A stretch of 36,659 nt of DNA, taken from the NCBI GenBank assembly GCA_002843035.1, contig PHEV01000016.1, forward strand, positions 1 to 36,659. The letters run 5' to 3'. Below are positions 13,882 through 21,918 of the stretch, piece after piece (within the stretch, counting starts at the first letter, position 1; every line of letters starts with the position of its first letter). Origin of the DNA: Actinobacteria bacterium HGW-Actinobacteria-5 (GTDB lineage: Bacteria > Actinomycetota > Actinomycetes > Propionibacteriales > Propionibacteriaceae). Both the position numbers and the translations under genes were made by a program. A model generated the notes under the pieces. It was not told where the DNA came from. It searched no databases and saw nothing but the letters and a program-made list of their open reading frames with translations.

Positions 13882-15498
13882 TCAGCGACGGGTCAGGGTG
13901 AGGGTGAGCACCGGCGGATCGGCCGACTGCGCCAGAGTCGTCCCCGGCGACAAGGTGAACACGGTCGCGGTGGCCCAGCTCGAGCCCGGGGCCGAGTCGG
14001 CCCAGGCCGTGCGGTATCCCGCCCGGCTCGCCCGCACCTTCACCTGCCGGGACTCCCCGGTCCACAGCCCGGTGAGGGTGTACCTGCCGTCGGCTCTCGT
14101 GCGGGTCGAGGCGATCGCCTTGCGGGTGACGGCGTCGAAGACCGTCACTTTCGCCCGGGCCACCGGACGGGTCGCGCTGCGCACGGTTCCGGTGATGGTG
14201 GCCGCGGCGAAGACCCGGATCGTGCCCACGTCCACGGTCTCCTCGCTGGCAACCTGGTACACCTCGCCAGTGAGCCGGGTGGGTTGGTCCGGCGCCCAGC
14301 TGGTGGTGTCCCACGCCGGCACCGCTGCGCGGACCTGCACCGGTCCGGCCGGCAACCTTCCGATCCGGAACTCGCCGCGCGCGTCGGTGTCCGCCCGGCC
14401 CAGCACCGTTCCGGTGACGGTCGAGACAACGCTCACGTGCACGCCGCCCAGCGGGTCATCCCAGCCTGCCAGCGGGTCGTTGTTGAAACCCATCACCCGG
14501 CCGGTCAGCACCCCTTCGGGAACGAGCTCGAAGACCGCAGCGCCGTCAGACCAGTTCGGCCCCAGCACCTGACCGGCCCTGAGCGTCACCGGCCCCCACC
14601 ACGAGTCGAGGAAGCCCTCCGCCCGCACCCGCACCCGGATCCGTCCCGGCTGCAGCCCGTCGAGCTCGAACGATCCGTCCGGCGGCACCGTGACCGTCCG
14701 GATCGTACGACCCGTGCGGGCGTTGAACACCGTCACCTCCGAGGACTGCGAGATCGGGTCCATGTGCCAAAGGATGTAGCCGTAGACCGTCGCGGTGGAG
14801 TACACCCGGACCACACCGACGTCGGTCTCTGCGCCGGCCTGGACGTCAAACCTCACCACCTCCCCCGGCGGGCTGTTCGGGGCGTACGCCGCAGCGAGCC
14901 CGGCGGCCTTCACCCGCACGGTGACCTGCCCTGCGGGCAGCATCCCGACCCGGAACGTGCCCCGCCTGGTCGTCACCGCCGAGCCGAGCCGCTCACCGGT
15001 CGTGGCAGAGGTCACCACGACTCGCGCACCGGCGACCGGCCGCGCGTTCGGGGAGGACGGGTTCGCGAGCCGGACAACCGTGCCGGTGACCACCCCCTCG
15101 GGGGTGATGTCGAGATAGAGCCGCATCGGATCCCAGGACTGCTGCAGCGTCTCGCCAGGAGCGAGCGGGTACACCGTGGCGCTCGCCCTCGAGTGCGCAC
15201 CGTCGGCCCAACTCTCCAGATAGCCGGGCTTCGTCGCCCGGACCTGCACCGGGATGGCGGGCAGCCCCGTCACCATGTAGTAACCGGACCCGTCGGTCAT
15301 GACGGAACCAAGCTTCGCTCCGGTGTCGGCGCTGAACACCGTCACCCTGGCGAAACCGATCGGATCCATGCCCGAGAGCACCTGGCCCTGCACCGCCGCT
15401 GGCGCCCCTGCGGCTGCCGTTGCCGGGACCGCTCCCGGAAGACCGAGCACCAGGGCGAGCGTGCACACGAGCACAGCTACGATGCGGCTGGTACGCAT
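13882..15498 (-). CDS. Secreted protein with tandem carboxypeptidase-regulatory-like domains
   Basis: A 538-residue exported protein. MRTSRIVAVLVCTLALVLG forms a signal peptide with probable cleavage after ATA-A near residue 28. The mature part is a string of five or so beta-sandwich repeats of about 90-110 residues, each containing the signature V-x-G-x-V, A-x-V-x-V-F/S, T-D-x-x-G-x-F/Y, L-P/L-x-G-x-V-x-V-R (for example TVFSADTGAKLGS, TDGSGYYMVTGLP, TRADGRYTLTGLW). This matches CarboxypepD_reg/CNA-B-like domains. No sortase motif or C-terminal anchor is visible, so it is released or loosely bound. Start at 15498 is supported by GAAGAAGG upstream; the longer frame lacks a signal peptide. Adhesive or structural role is inferred. 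Confidence 0.8.
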   Translation of the reverse strand: MRTSRIVAVLVCTLALVLGLPGAVPATAAAGAPAAVQGQVLSGMDPIGFARVTVFSADTGAKLGSVMTDGSGYYMVTGLPAIPVQVRATKPGYLESWADGAHSRASATVYPLAPGETLQQSWDPMRLYLDITPEGVVTGTVVRLANPSSPNARPVAGARVVVTSATTGERLGSAVTTRRGTFRVGMLPAGQVTVRVKAAGLAAAYAPNSPPGEVVRFDVQAGAETDVGVVRVYSTATVYGYILWHMDPISQSSEVTVFNARTGRTIRTVTVPPDGSFELDGLQPGRIRVRVRAEGFLDSWWGPVTLRAGQVLGPNWSDGAAVFELVPEGVLTGRVMGFNNDPLAGWDDPLGGVHVSVVSTVTGTVLGRADTDARGEFRIGRLPAGPVQVRAAVPAWDTTSWAPDQPTRLTGEVYQVASEETVDVGTIRVFAAATITGTVRSATRPVARAKVTVFDAVTRKAIASTRTRADGRYTLTGLWTGESRQVKVRASRAGYRTAWADSAPGSSWATATVFTLSPGTTLAQSADPPVLTLTLTRR

Positions 15499-15658
15499 CG
15501 CCGTACCTTCTTCCCCCAGCCGCCACACGCCGGCCCTCGACGCGCTGGCCGAGCGATTCCACGCTACGCCGACGCAGGCCGCTCCGCAGGCGCGAGAGCG
15601 AGTCGGCCCGCGCCGGCAGCACGCTCGCCGCGGACCGTGCAGCACCTAGGATGCGGCC

Positions 15659-16849
15659 ATGGGCCAGAGCACCGAAGCCGACCAGTCCTGGTGGCCGTCG
15701 CGCGCGGCCCGCGTCGAGATCTCCCGACAGCTGGCCGGGATGGCGGCAGGGCTCACCACCGACGCCCTGGCGCGGATCGCTGACGAGCACCGCTGGTTCT
15801 CCGAACTGGACGCCGAGCACCGCTCCTGGATCACGCTCGTCGCGCGCTCCGGCATCGACGGTTTCGTGCGGTGGTTCGCCGCAGGCGGCGAGGACGTCGA
15901 CCCGGGCTCGGTGTTCGATGCCGCACCCCGCGCCCTGACCCGGCGGATCACGCTCAACCAGACCGTCGACCTCGTCCGCACCACGATCGAGACCGTCGAG
16001 CACCGGATCGCATCGCTGCCGAAGGACGAACAGCTACCCCTGCGGATCGCGATCCTGCGCTACTCCCGCGAGATCGCCTTCGCGTCCGCCCAGATCTACG
16101 CGCGCGCAGCCGAGGCCCGCGGCGCGTGGGACGCCCGGCTCGAAGCCCTGGTAGTGGACGCCGTCATTCGCGGCGAGGCGGACGAGTCCGTCGTCTCCCG
16201 CGCGTCCACGCTCGGCTGGGCGTCGCCGCCGGCGCTCGCGGTCGTGATCGGTGCCGCACCGTCCGATCCCGGGCGTGCCGTCGAGACGATCCGCCAGATC
16301 GCTGCCCGGCACTCGCTCGACCTGCTGGCCGCACCCCAGGGCGATCGCCTCGTGCTGGTCGTCGGCGGACGCCTGGCCGGCCGCGACGCGCTCGTCCGGC
16401 AGGTCGCCGACCTCACCGGGGAATTCGGCGACGGCCAGGTCGTGGTCGGACCGATCGTCGCCGATCTCGCCGAGGCAGCTCGCAGCGCGCGGGCCGCCCT
16501 CTCCGGCATGCGCGCCGCCCGGGCCTGGCCGGACGCGCCCCGCCCGGTCGCTGCGGAGGACCTGCTGCCCGAGCGGGCCCTCTCCGGCGACGGGCACGCC
16601 CGCCGCACGCTGGCCAACGACCTTTACCGGCCGATCGTGGATGCGGGAAGGGACCTCGCCGACACCCTCGCCGCCTTCTTCGAGTCTGGTGGTTCGATCG
16701 AGGCCACAGCCCGTGCCCAGTACGTACACCCGAACACGGTCCGCTACCGCCTGCGGCGGATCCATGAACTCACCGGCTACTCTCCGCTCGATCCCCGCGG
16801 CGGTTACGCCCTGCGGCTCGCGCTCACCCTCGGGCGGCTGCTGGACTGA
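15659..16849 (+). CDS. fasR: PucR-family regulator, FasR-like activator of fatty acid synthesis
   Basis: The 396-residue product has an N-terminal RsbR-like helical segment (about 15-140), a central GGDEF-like/CdaR domain (about 160-290) and a C-terminal PucR helix-turn-helix (about 330-390: TLAAFFESGGSIEATARAQYVH, NTVRYRLRRIHELTGY). In Streptomyces, the gene directly before fabD encodes FasR, a PucR-type activator of fabDHF. Here the gene is upstream of the fab cluster with two small genes between, so the same role is inferred. It diverges from the secreted-protein gene; the promoters share the 160-bp gap. Confidence 0.8.
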   Translation: MGQSTEADQSWWPSRAARVEISRQLAGMAAGLTTDALARIADEHRWFSELDAEHRSWITLVARSGIDGFVRWFAAGGEDVDPGSVFDAAPRALTRRITLNQTVDLVRTTIETVEHRIASLPKDEQLPLRIAILRYSREIAFASAQIYARAAEARGAWDARLEALVVDAVIRGEADESVVSRASTLGWASPPALAVVIGAAPSDPGRAVETIRQIAARHSLDLLAAPQGDRLVLVVGGRLAGRDALVRQVADLTGEFGDGQVVVGPIVADLAEAARSARAALSGMRAARAWPDAPRPVAAEDLLPERALSGDGHARRTLANDLYRPIVDAGRDLADTLAAFFESGGSIEATARAQYVHPNTVRYRLRRIHELTGYSPLDPRGGYALRLALTLGRLLD

Positions 16850-16928
16850 GCGTCCGCAGCGCCAGCCGTTCGATGACCTGCCGGGGGTACCGTGTAGCCC
16901 TCGCGGCCCGAATCACGACGGAGGTGCC

Positions 16929-17162
16929 ATGGCCAGGAAGCTGTACCGGGGGTCGATCATCGACGTGACGTTCGACGGAGCGGTCTGCCAGCACGCCGCC
17001 GAGTGTGTGCGCGGAATGCCGACGGTGTTCGACACGACGAAGCGACCATGGATCGACCCGATGCAGGCAGACACCGCAGAGGGCGCCGCGCAGTTGCGCG
17101 AGGTCGTGGGGCGTTGCCCGTCCGGCGCCCTGCTGATCGGGGAACACGAGGAGCACCGATGA
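16929..17162 (+). CDS. YjdI-like (4Fe-4S) mono-cluster protein
   Basis: A 77-residue protein with C-Q-H-A-A-E-C-V-R-G near residue 21, RPWIDPMQAD in the middle and RCPSGAL at the C-terminal side, the layout of the divergent ferredoxin family (Fer4_19, as in E. coli YjdI). The Cys/His set would hold a single Fe-S cluster. ATG at 16929 follows GGAGGTGCC. It overlaps the next gene by four bases (ATGA), and in E. coli yjdI is also followed by the acetyltransferase yjdJ, so the pair is a conserved unit. Role unknown. Confidence 0.85.
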   Translation: MARKLYRGSIIDVTFDGAVCQHAAECVRGMPTVFDTTKRPWIDPMQADTAEGAAQLREVVGRCPSGALLIGEHEEHR

Positions 17163-17467
17163 ACGGCATCGAACTGAGCGACAACACCGCCGCGCGGAGG
17201 TTCGAGGCGCACATCGACGGCGTCCTGGCCGGATTCGCCGAGTACCAGCTCACCGACGAATTGGTCGTCTTCACACACACCGAGGTGGAGCCGGCCTTCG
17301 AAGGACGCGGCATCGGATCGGCGATCGCGCGGTTCGCGCTCGACCAGGTTCGCGGCACCTCCACCCGCAAGGCACTCGCCGTCTGCCCGTTCATCAAGGG
17401 GTGGATCGAAAAGCATCCCGAGTACCTGGAGATCACCTACGGCGCGCGGCCCTCCCGCGCAGATTGA
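17159..17467 (+). CDS. YjdJ-like GNAT N-acetyltransferase
   Basis: The 102-residue product is a minimal GNAT fold of the YjdJ/GNAT_2 type: FEAHIDGVLAGFAEYQL, VFTHTEVEPAFEGRGIGSAIARFAL (acetyl-CoA pyrophosphate loop EGRGIGS), and CPFIKGWIEKHPEY, the family's C-terminal signature. It transfers an acetyl group from acetyl-CoA to an unknown acceptor. Start overlaps the Fe-S protein stop, indicating coupled translation. Located between the fasR-like gene and fabD. Confidence 0.88.
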   Translation: MNGIELSDNTAARRFEAHIDGVLAGFAEYQLTDELVVFTHTEVEPAFEGRGIGSAIARFALDQVRGTSTRKALAVCPFIKGWIEKHPEYLEITYGARPSRAD

Positions 17468-17529
17468 CTGCCGAGACGCCGAACTGAACAACCGGGACCC
17501 ACGGATCACGGTGCCGCTTCGGCATGTCG

Positions 17530-17546
17530 TTGTAGGTTTCCTACAA
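17530..17546. promoter_or_regulatory. Perfect palindrome TTGTAGG-TTT-CCTACAA in front of fabD
   Basis: A 7-3-7 inverted repeat 68 bp before the fabD start and 63 bp after the acetyltransferase stop, in the only sizeable gap before the fab genes. This is the natural place for an operator of a fatty-acid regulator such as the FasR-like protein encoded upstream. The base composition (AT-bearing arms) stands out from the GC-rich context. Confidence 0.55.
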
Positions 17547-17613
17547 AGTCGGCCGCTGGAAATTCGTCGCGGATGACCCCGGCGCGTGAACGGAATTTCG
17601 ACAGAGTGGAGAC

Positions 17614-18555
17614 GTGCTCGCAATCGTCGCGCCCGGGCAGGGCGCCCAGGCTCCTGGATTCCTCTCCGCGTGGCTCGCAGAGCCCACCTTCGCCGATCGA
17701 CTGAACTGGCTCGGTGCGGTGACCGGCCTCGATCTCGCCCACTACGGGACGAGGGCCGACGCCGAGACGATCAGGGACACCGCCATCGCGCAGCCCCTGC
17801 TGGTGGCGGCAGGACTCGCCACCGCGCTCGAACTGTTCCCGCACCCGGCGGACGGCTTCCGGCGGACCGCGGTCGTCGCCGGCCACAGCGTGGGCGAGAT
17901 CACCGCCGCCGCGGCGGTCGGCGTCCTCTCGGCCGAGCAGGCCATGGTCTTCGTCCGCGAGCGCGGCCAGCAGATGGCCGCGGCCAGCGCGGTTCGGCCC
18001 ACCTCGATGATGGCCGTCGTCGGCGGCGATCCCGTCGAGGTGCTCACCGCGATCGAGGCCGCCGGCCTCACCGCCGCCAACAACAACGGCTCCGGCCAGA
18101 TCGTGGCGGCGGGCACCGTCGAGCAGCTCGCCGACCTCCAGGCGAATCCGCCTGCGCGGGCACGCCTGATCCAGCTCAGCGTGGCCGGCGCGTTCCACAC
18201 CGTCCACATGGAGCCGGCGGTCGAACACCTCGCCCGCCTGGCCCGCGCGATCACGACCCACGACCCGCGCACCCGGCTGTTGTCGAACGCGGACGGCCAG
18301 ATCGTGCACTCCGGCGAGGAGTACCTCGCCCGGCTGGTGAAGCAGGTCGCGAACCCGGTGCGGTGGGACCTGTGTCTGCAGACCATGGCCGAGCTGGGTG
18401 TCACCGGCTTGCTGGAGCTGCCCCCGGCCGGCACGCTCACCGGGATCGCGAAGCGCAACCTCAAGGGCGTTGAGCTGTTCAGCCTGAACACACCCGACCA
18501 GATCCCGGCCGCGCAGGAGTTCGTGGCCACGCACGGCGACGCCGGCGAGCACTGA
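17614..18555 (+). CDS. fabD: Malonyl-CoA:ACP transacylase
   Basis: Transfers malonyl from CoA to ACP, supplying extender units for type II fatty acid synthesis. The 313-residue protein opens IVAPGQGAQAPGF (the GQG loop), has the nucleophile motif GHSVGE with Ser92 and the catalytic His195 in GAFHTVHM, and ends with LPPAGTLTGIAKRNLKG as usual for FabD. GTG start at 17614. First gene of fabD-fabH-acpP-fabF; 11 bp separate it from fabH. Confidence 0.96.
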   Translation: MLAIVAPGQGAQAPGFLSAWLAEPTFADRLNWLGAVTGLDLAHYGTRADAETIRDTAIAQPLLVAAGLATALELFPHPADGFRRTAVVAGHSVGEITAAAAVGVLSAEQAMVFVRERGQQMAAASAVRPTSMMAVVGGDPVEVLTAIEAAGLTAANNNGSGQIVAAGTVEQLADLQANPPARARLIQLSVAGAFHTVHMEPAVEHLARLARAITTHDPRTRLLSNADGQIVHSGEEYLARLVKQVANPVRWDLCLQTMAELGVTGLLELPPAGTLTGIAKRNLKGVELFSLNTPDQIPAAQEFVATHGDAGEH

Positions 18556-18566
18556 AGCAGGAGAAG

Positions 18567-19562
18567 ATGACCGAGATCAAGGCAAGCACCGGACCGAAGT
18601 ACGCGCGCATCTACAGCGTCGGCTCGGCCACCCCGTCCCGGGTGATCGACAACGAGTTCCTCCTGCAGTACATCGACTCCAGTGACGAGTGGATCACGCA
18701 GCGCACGGGAATCAAGGAGCGCCGCTGGGTCGCCGAGGGCGAGAACATCGAGACCCTTGCGATGGAGGCCGCCGGCAAGGCGATCGAACGCGCCGGGATC
18801 GACCGGGCCGAGATCGGTGCGGTGATCCTCTCGACCATCTCGCACTACCACCAGACCCCGGCACTGGCTCCGAAGCTGGCCCACCAGCTGGGCATCCCGG
18901 ACGCCGCGGCCTACGACATCTCTGCGGCGTGCGCGGGCTTCTGCTACGGCCTCGCCCAGGCCGAGTCGATCGTCCGTGCGGGCCAGGCCAAGTACGTCCT
19001 GGTGATCGCCGGCGAGGTGATCAGCGAGATCACCAACCTGGAGGACCGCGGCACGGCGTTCCTCTTCGGCGACGGCGCCGGCGCGGTGATCGTCGGCCCC
19101 AGCGAGACCAACGGCATCGGCCCGGTCGTGTGGGGCTCGGACGGCGGCCAGGAGAACGTGATCTGGCAGACCGCCGACTGGCACACCGCCGTCGAGACCG
19201 GTGTGTTCCCCAAGCTCGGCATGGACGGCCGGGCGGTGTTCAAGTGGGCCACCAGCTTCATCGCCCGGGCCACCAAGAAGTGCCTCGACGGCGCAGGCCT
19301 GACCCCCGACCAGCTGGACGTGTTCATCCCGCACCAGGCCAACGACCGGATCACCGACACCCTGCTGCGCTACCTGAAGCTGCCCGAGACGGTGGTCGTA
19401 GCCCGCACGATCCGCCAGCTGGGCAACAACTCCGCGGCCACGGTCCCGATGGCGATGGACGCGCTGCTCTCCAGCGGCGAGGCCACCAGCGGCCAGACCG
19501 CCCTGATCATCGGCTTCGGCGCAGGCCTGGTCTACGCCGGACAGGTGATCACCCTCCCCTGA
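18567..19562 (+). CDS. fabH: 3-oxoacyl-ACP synthase III
   Basis: Initiates fatty acid synthesis by condensing an acyl-CoA primer with malonyl-ACP. The 331-residue thiolase-fold enzyme has SSDEWITQRTGIKERR, catalytic Cys122 in ISAACAGF, His256 in PHQANDR and Asn287 in GNNSAA. The first glycine-rich part FGDGAGAVIV is also typical. In Actinobacteria FabH often prefers branched primers, but the substrate cannot be read from the sequence. GCAGGAGAAG precedes the ATG. Confidence 0.96.
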   Translation: MTEIKASTGPKYARIYSVGSATPSRVIDNEFLLQYIDSSDEWITQRTGIKERRWVAEGENIETLAMEAAGKAIERAGIDRAEIGAVILSTISHYHQTPALAPKLAHQLGIPDAAAYDISAACAGFCYGLAQAESIVRAGQAKYVLVIAGEVISEITNLEDRGTAFLFGDGAGAVIVGPSETNGIGPVVWGSDGGQENVIWQTADWHTAVETGVFPKLGMDGRAVFKWATSFIARATKKCLDGAGLTPDQLDVFIPHQANDRITDTLLRYLKLPETVVVARTIRQLGNNSAATVPMAMDALLSSGEATSGQTALIIGFGAGLVYAGQVITLP

Positions 19563-19615
19563 TTCCTCCGGACCCGTCCGGAACAACAAAGCCCCACTAG
19601 TTAAGGAGAAACCCA

Positions 19616-19858
19616 ATGGCTACCACTGAAGACATCCGGGCCCAGCTCGCCGAACTCGTCAACGACGTCGCCGGTGTGCCGGTGGACGACGTGCAGCTCG
19701 ACAAGTCCTTCGTCGACGACCTCGACGTGGACAGCCTCGCGATGGTCGAGATCCTCGTCGGCTGCGAGGAGAAGTTCGGCGTCACCATCCCCGACGAGGA
19801 GTCCAAGAACCTCAAGACGGTGGGCGACGCGGTCGCCTACATCGAGGCGCACAGCTGA
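19616..19858 (+). CDS. acpP: Acyl carrier protein
   Basis: The 80-residue acidic protein carries intermediates on a phosphopantetheine arm attached to Ser40 in the motif DVDSLAMVE. Four-helix ACP pattern is clear (IRAQLAELVNDVAG, SLAMVEILVGCEEKFG, DEESKNLKTVGDAVAYIE). AAGGAGAAACCC gives a very strong ribosome site, in keeping with high ACP demand. The codon use is strongly biased to C-ending codons. Confidence 0.96.
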   Translation: MATTEDIRAQLAELVNDVAGVPVDDVQLDKSFVDDLDVDSLAMVEILVGCEEKFGVTIPDEESKNLKTVGDAVAYIEAHS

Positions 19859-19891
19859 CCCACGGCTGGCTCGCCGAGCCCGCTGGCCGGA

Positions 19892-19932
19892 CCGGTCGAC
19901 ACTCCTTCGCGAGTCTCGGAGGGTCCGACCGG
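19892..19932 (+). terminator. Hairpin between acpP and fabF
   Basis: CCGGTC-GACACTCC (19892-19905) pairs with GGAGGGTC-C-GACCGG (19918-19932) with one mismatch and one bulged C. It sits 34 bp after the acpP stop. A partial terminator or mRNA-stabilising stem here would let acpP be made in excess over fabF. Confidence 0.55.
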
Positions 19933-19973
19933 CGGGACTGCGCAACACCTCATCCCACCAACGTTGGAGCCTC

Positions 19974-21236
19974 ATGACTGAGATCGTGATCACCGGCCTC
20001 GGCGCCACCACCCCGCTCGGCGGTGACGTCGCGTCCACCTGGGCCGGCATGCTCGCCGGCCGGTCCGGCGTCAGCGCCATCACCGAGGGGTGGGCTGAAG
20101 AGCTCCCGGTGAAGATCGCCGCGTACGTGAAGGTCGACCCGTCCGAGGTGATCGAGCGGGTCAAGGCGCGCCGGCTCGACCGCTCCACCCAGCTCGCGCT
20201 GATCGCCGCACAGGAGGCGTGGACGGACGCCGGCCTCGACTGGGACGCCGAGGAAGGGACCCAGGTCGACCCGCAGCGACTGATCGTGTCCGTGGCCAGC
20301 GGCATCGGCGGCCTGCACTCCCTGCTGAACAACTGGGACGCCCACCGCGACAAGGGCTATCGCCGGGTGAGCCCGTTCACCATCCCCATGTTGATGGCCA
20401 ACGCCCCGGCAGCCAACATCGGCATCCAGGTGCACGCGAAGGCCGGGGTGCACACCCCCGTGTCCGCCTGCGCCTCCTCGAACGAGGCGATCTCGCTGGC
20501 GCTCGACCAGCTGCGGCTCGGTCGCGCCGACATCGCCGTCGTCGGCGGCACCGAGGCCACGATCCATCCGCTGCCGATCGCGGCCTTCGGCCAGATGCAG
20601 GCCGTGAGCCGGCGCAACGACGAGCCCGAGCGTGCCTCCCGTCCGTGGGACGTGGACCGCGACGGCTTCGTGATGGGCGAGGGCTCGGCGGTCATGGTGA
20701 TCGAGACGCTGGAGCACGCGAAGGCTCGCGGCGCGAAGGTGTACGGCACGCTCGCCGGTTCCGGCATCACGGCGGACAGCCACGACATCGTGCAGCCGGA
20801 CCCCACCGGGGAGGGTCAGTTCGGCGCTATGCGCAAGGCGATCGCGGATGCGGGACTGAGCGCGTCCGACATCCGGCACGTGAACGCGCACGGAACCTCC
20901 ACGCCCCAGGGCGACCTGACCGAGGCCGGTTCGATCCGCACCGGGCTCGGCAGCGCGGTGGATGGCTGCGTGGTCACGTCCACCAAGTCGATGACCGGCC
21001 ACCTGCTCGGTGGCGCCGGCGCGCTGGAGACGATCGCGGCCGTCCTGGCCCTGCACGACCGGATGGTGCCGCCGACGATCAATCTGGAGAACCCCGAACC
21101 CGACCTGGGCATCGACATCGCCGCGCTGACCGCCCGGCCGCTGCCCGCGGGCGACCTCGCCGCGATCAACAACTCCTTCGGTTTCGGCGGGGCGAACGTC
21201 GCGGTGGCCGTGACGAACGCCAACCAGAGCCGCTGA
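19974..21236 (+). CDS. fabF: 3-oxoacyl-ACP synthase II
   Basis: Elongating condensing enzyme of fatty acid synthesis. The 420-residue KAS II shows VITGLGATTPLG at the start, active-site Cys166 in VSACASSNEA, His306 in NAHGTSTPQGD and His343 in MTGHLLGGAGAL, and the C-terminal NNSFGFGGANVAV. ATG at 19974 is preferred since GTTGGAG is just upstream and the sequence begins with the standard MTEIVITG. Last gene of the cluster; followed by a strong terminator. Confidence 0.96.
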   Translation: MTEIVITGLGATTPLGGDVASTWAGMLAGRSGVSAITEGWAEELPVKIAAYVKVDPSEVIERVKARRLDRSTQLALIAAQEAWTDAGLDWDAEEGTQVDPQRLIVSVASGIGGLHSLLNNWDAHRDKGYRRVSPFTIPMLMANAPAANIGIQVHAKAGVHTPVSACASSNEAISLALDQLRLGRADIAVVGGTEATIHPLPIAAFGQMQAVSRRNDEPERASRPWDVDRDGFVMGEGSAVMVIETLEHAKARGAKVYGTLAGSGITADSHDIVQPDPTGEGQFGAMRKAIADAGLSASDIRHVNAHGTSTPQGDLTEAGSIRTGLGSAVDGCVVTSTKSMTGHLLGGAGALETIAAVLALHDRMVPPTINLENPEPDLGIDIAALTARPLPAGDLAAINNSFGFGGANVAVAVTNANQSR

Positions 21237-21244
21237 CGCAACAC

Positions 21245-21284
21245 GGTGTCCTGGAGAGGTCGCGGCAGGCCTCTCCAGGACACC
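21245..21284. terminator. Strong terminator between fabF and DUF3145
   Basis: GGTGTCCTGGAGAGG (21245-21259) and CCTCTCCAGGACACC (21270-21284) form a perfect 15-bp stem with a ten-base loop, between convergent genes, so it can serve both strands. Confidence 0.9.
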
Positions 21285-21293
21285 TGCGTGTGA

Positions 21294-21791
21294 TCAGCCC
21301 ACCTGGTGCAGCCAGCGCACGGGCGCCCCGTCGCCGGCCTGGCGGAAAGCCTCCAGTTCCGCGTCCCACGCTGCCCCGAGGAGCTGGGCGATGCCCTCCC
21401 CCAGGGGCTGGCGGCCGAGCGCGTCGGCGAGGATGGCCTGTTTGAGCCGGTCCTCGTGGACCATGATGTCGCCGTGCACGCCGATGGCGGCGGCGAAGAT
21501 GCCCAGCCGGGGGGTGTAGGCCCACCGCATCCCCTCCTGCCCGGCGGCGGGTTCCTCGGTCACCTCGAAACGGGCGCGTTCGCACGCGCGCAGTGCGCTG
21601 GCCAGCTGTGCGCCGGTGCCGGCTCGTCCGTGCCAGGGGAACTCCGCGCGCAGGCTGCGCGGCTCGGCCGGCTGGTTGGCCCAGCTGAACTCCACGGGTG
21701 CGCCGAACACCGCGCCGACCGCCCATTCCAGATGCGGACGCAGCGCAGCGGGCGCGGAGTGGATCTGGATGATCCCGCGCGTGCCGGACAT
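21294..21791 (-). CDS. DUF3145 family protein
   Basis: The 165-residue product begins MSGTRGIIQIHSAPAALRPH and contains EWAVGAVFGAPVEFSWANQPAEP, FEVTEEPA, EGMRWAYTPRLGIF and a C-terminal WDAELEAFRQAG block, matching the DUF3145 family that sits directly after fabF in Streptomyces and relatives. Function unknown, but persistent linkage suggests a role in lipid metabolism or envelope. ATG at 21791; longer frames upstream are shadows of the YggS gene. Confidence 0.88.
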   Translation of the reverse strand: MSGTRGIIQIHSAPAALRPHLEWAVGAVFGAPVEFSWANQPAEPRSLRAEFPWHGRAGTGAQLASALRACERARFEVTEEPAAGQEGMRWAYTPRLGIFAAAIGVHGDIMVHEDRLKQAILADALGRQPLGEGIAQLLGAAWDAELEAFRQAGDGAPVRWLHQVG

Positions 21792-21918
21792 TCGGTCCCC
21801 CCAATCACTGAGATGTGCCTTCCCCAGCCACCTCAGTCCCACGGGGGACGTGATCATTCTGCCCCACCCGTCCCGCGCGTACCAGTCCGCGCGCGAGTCT
21901 CGTGCAAAGCTTGGGCAC

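Noticed and set aside
19674-19973. N-terminal extension of fabF over acpP
   Set aside because: The frame is open but lies in the wrong frame over acpP; the standard MTEIVITG start with a ribosome site is at 19974.
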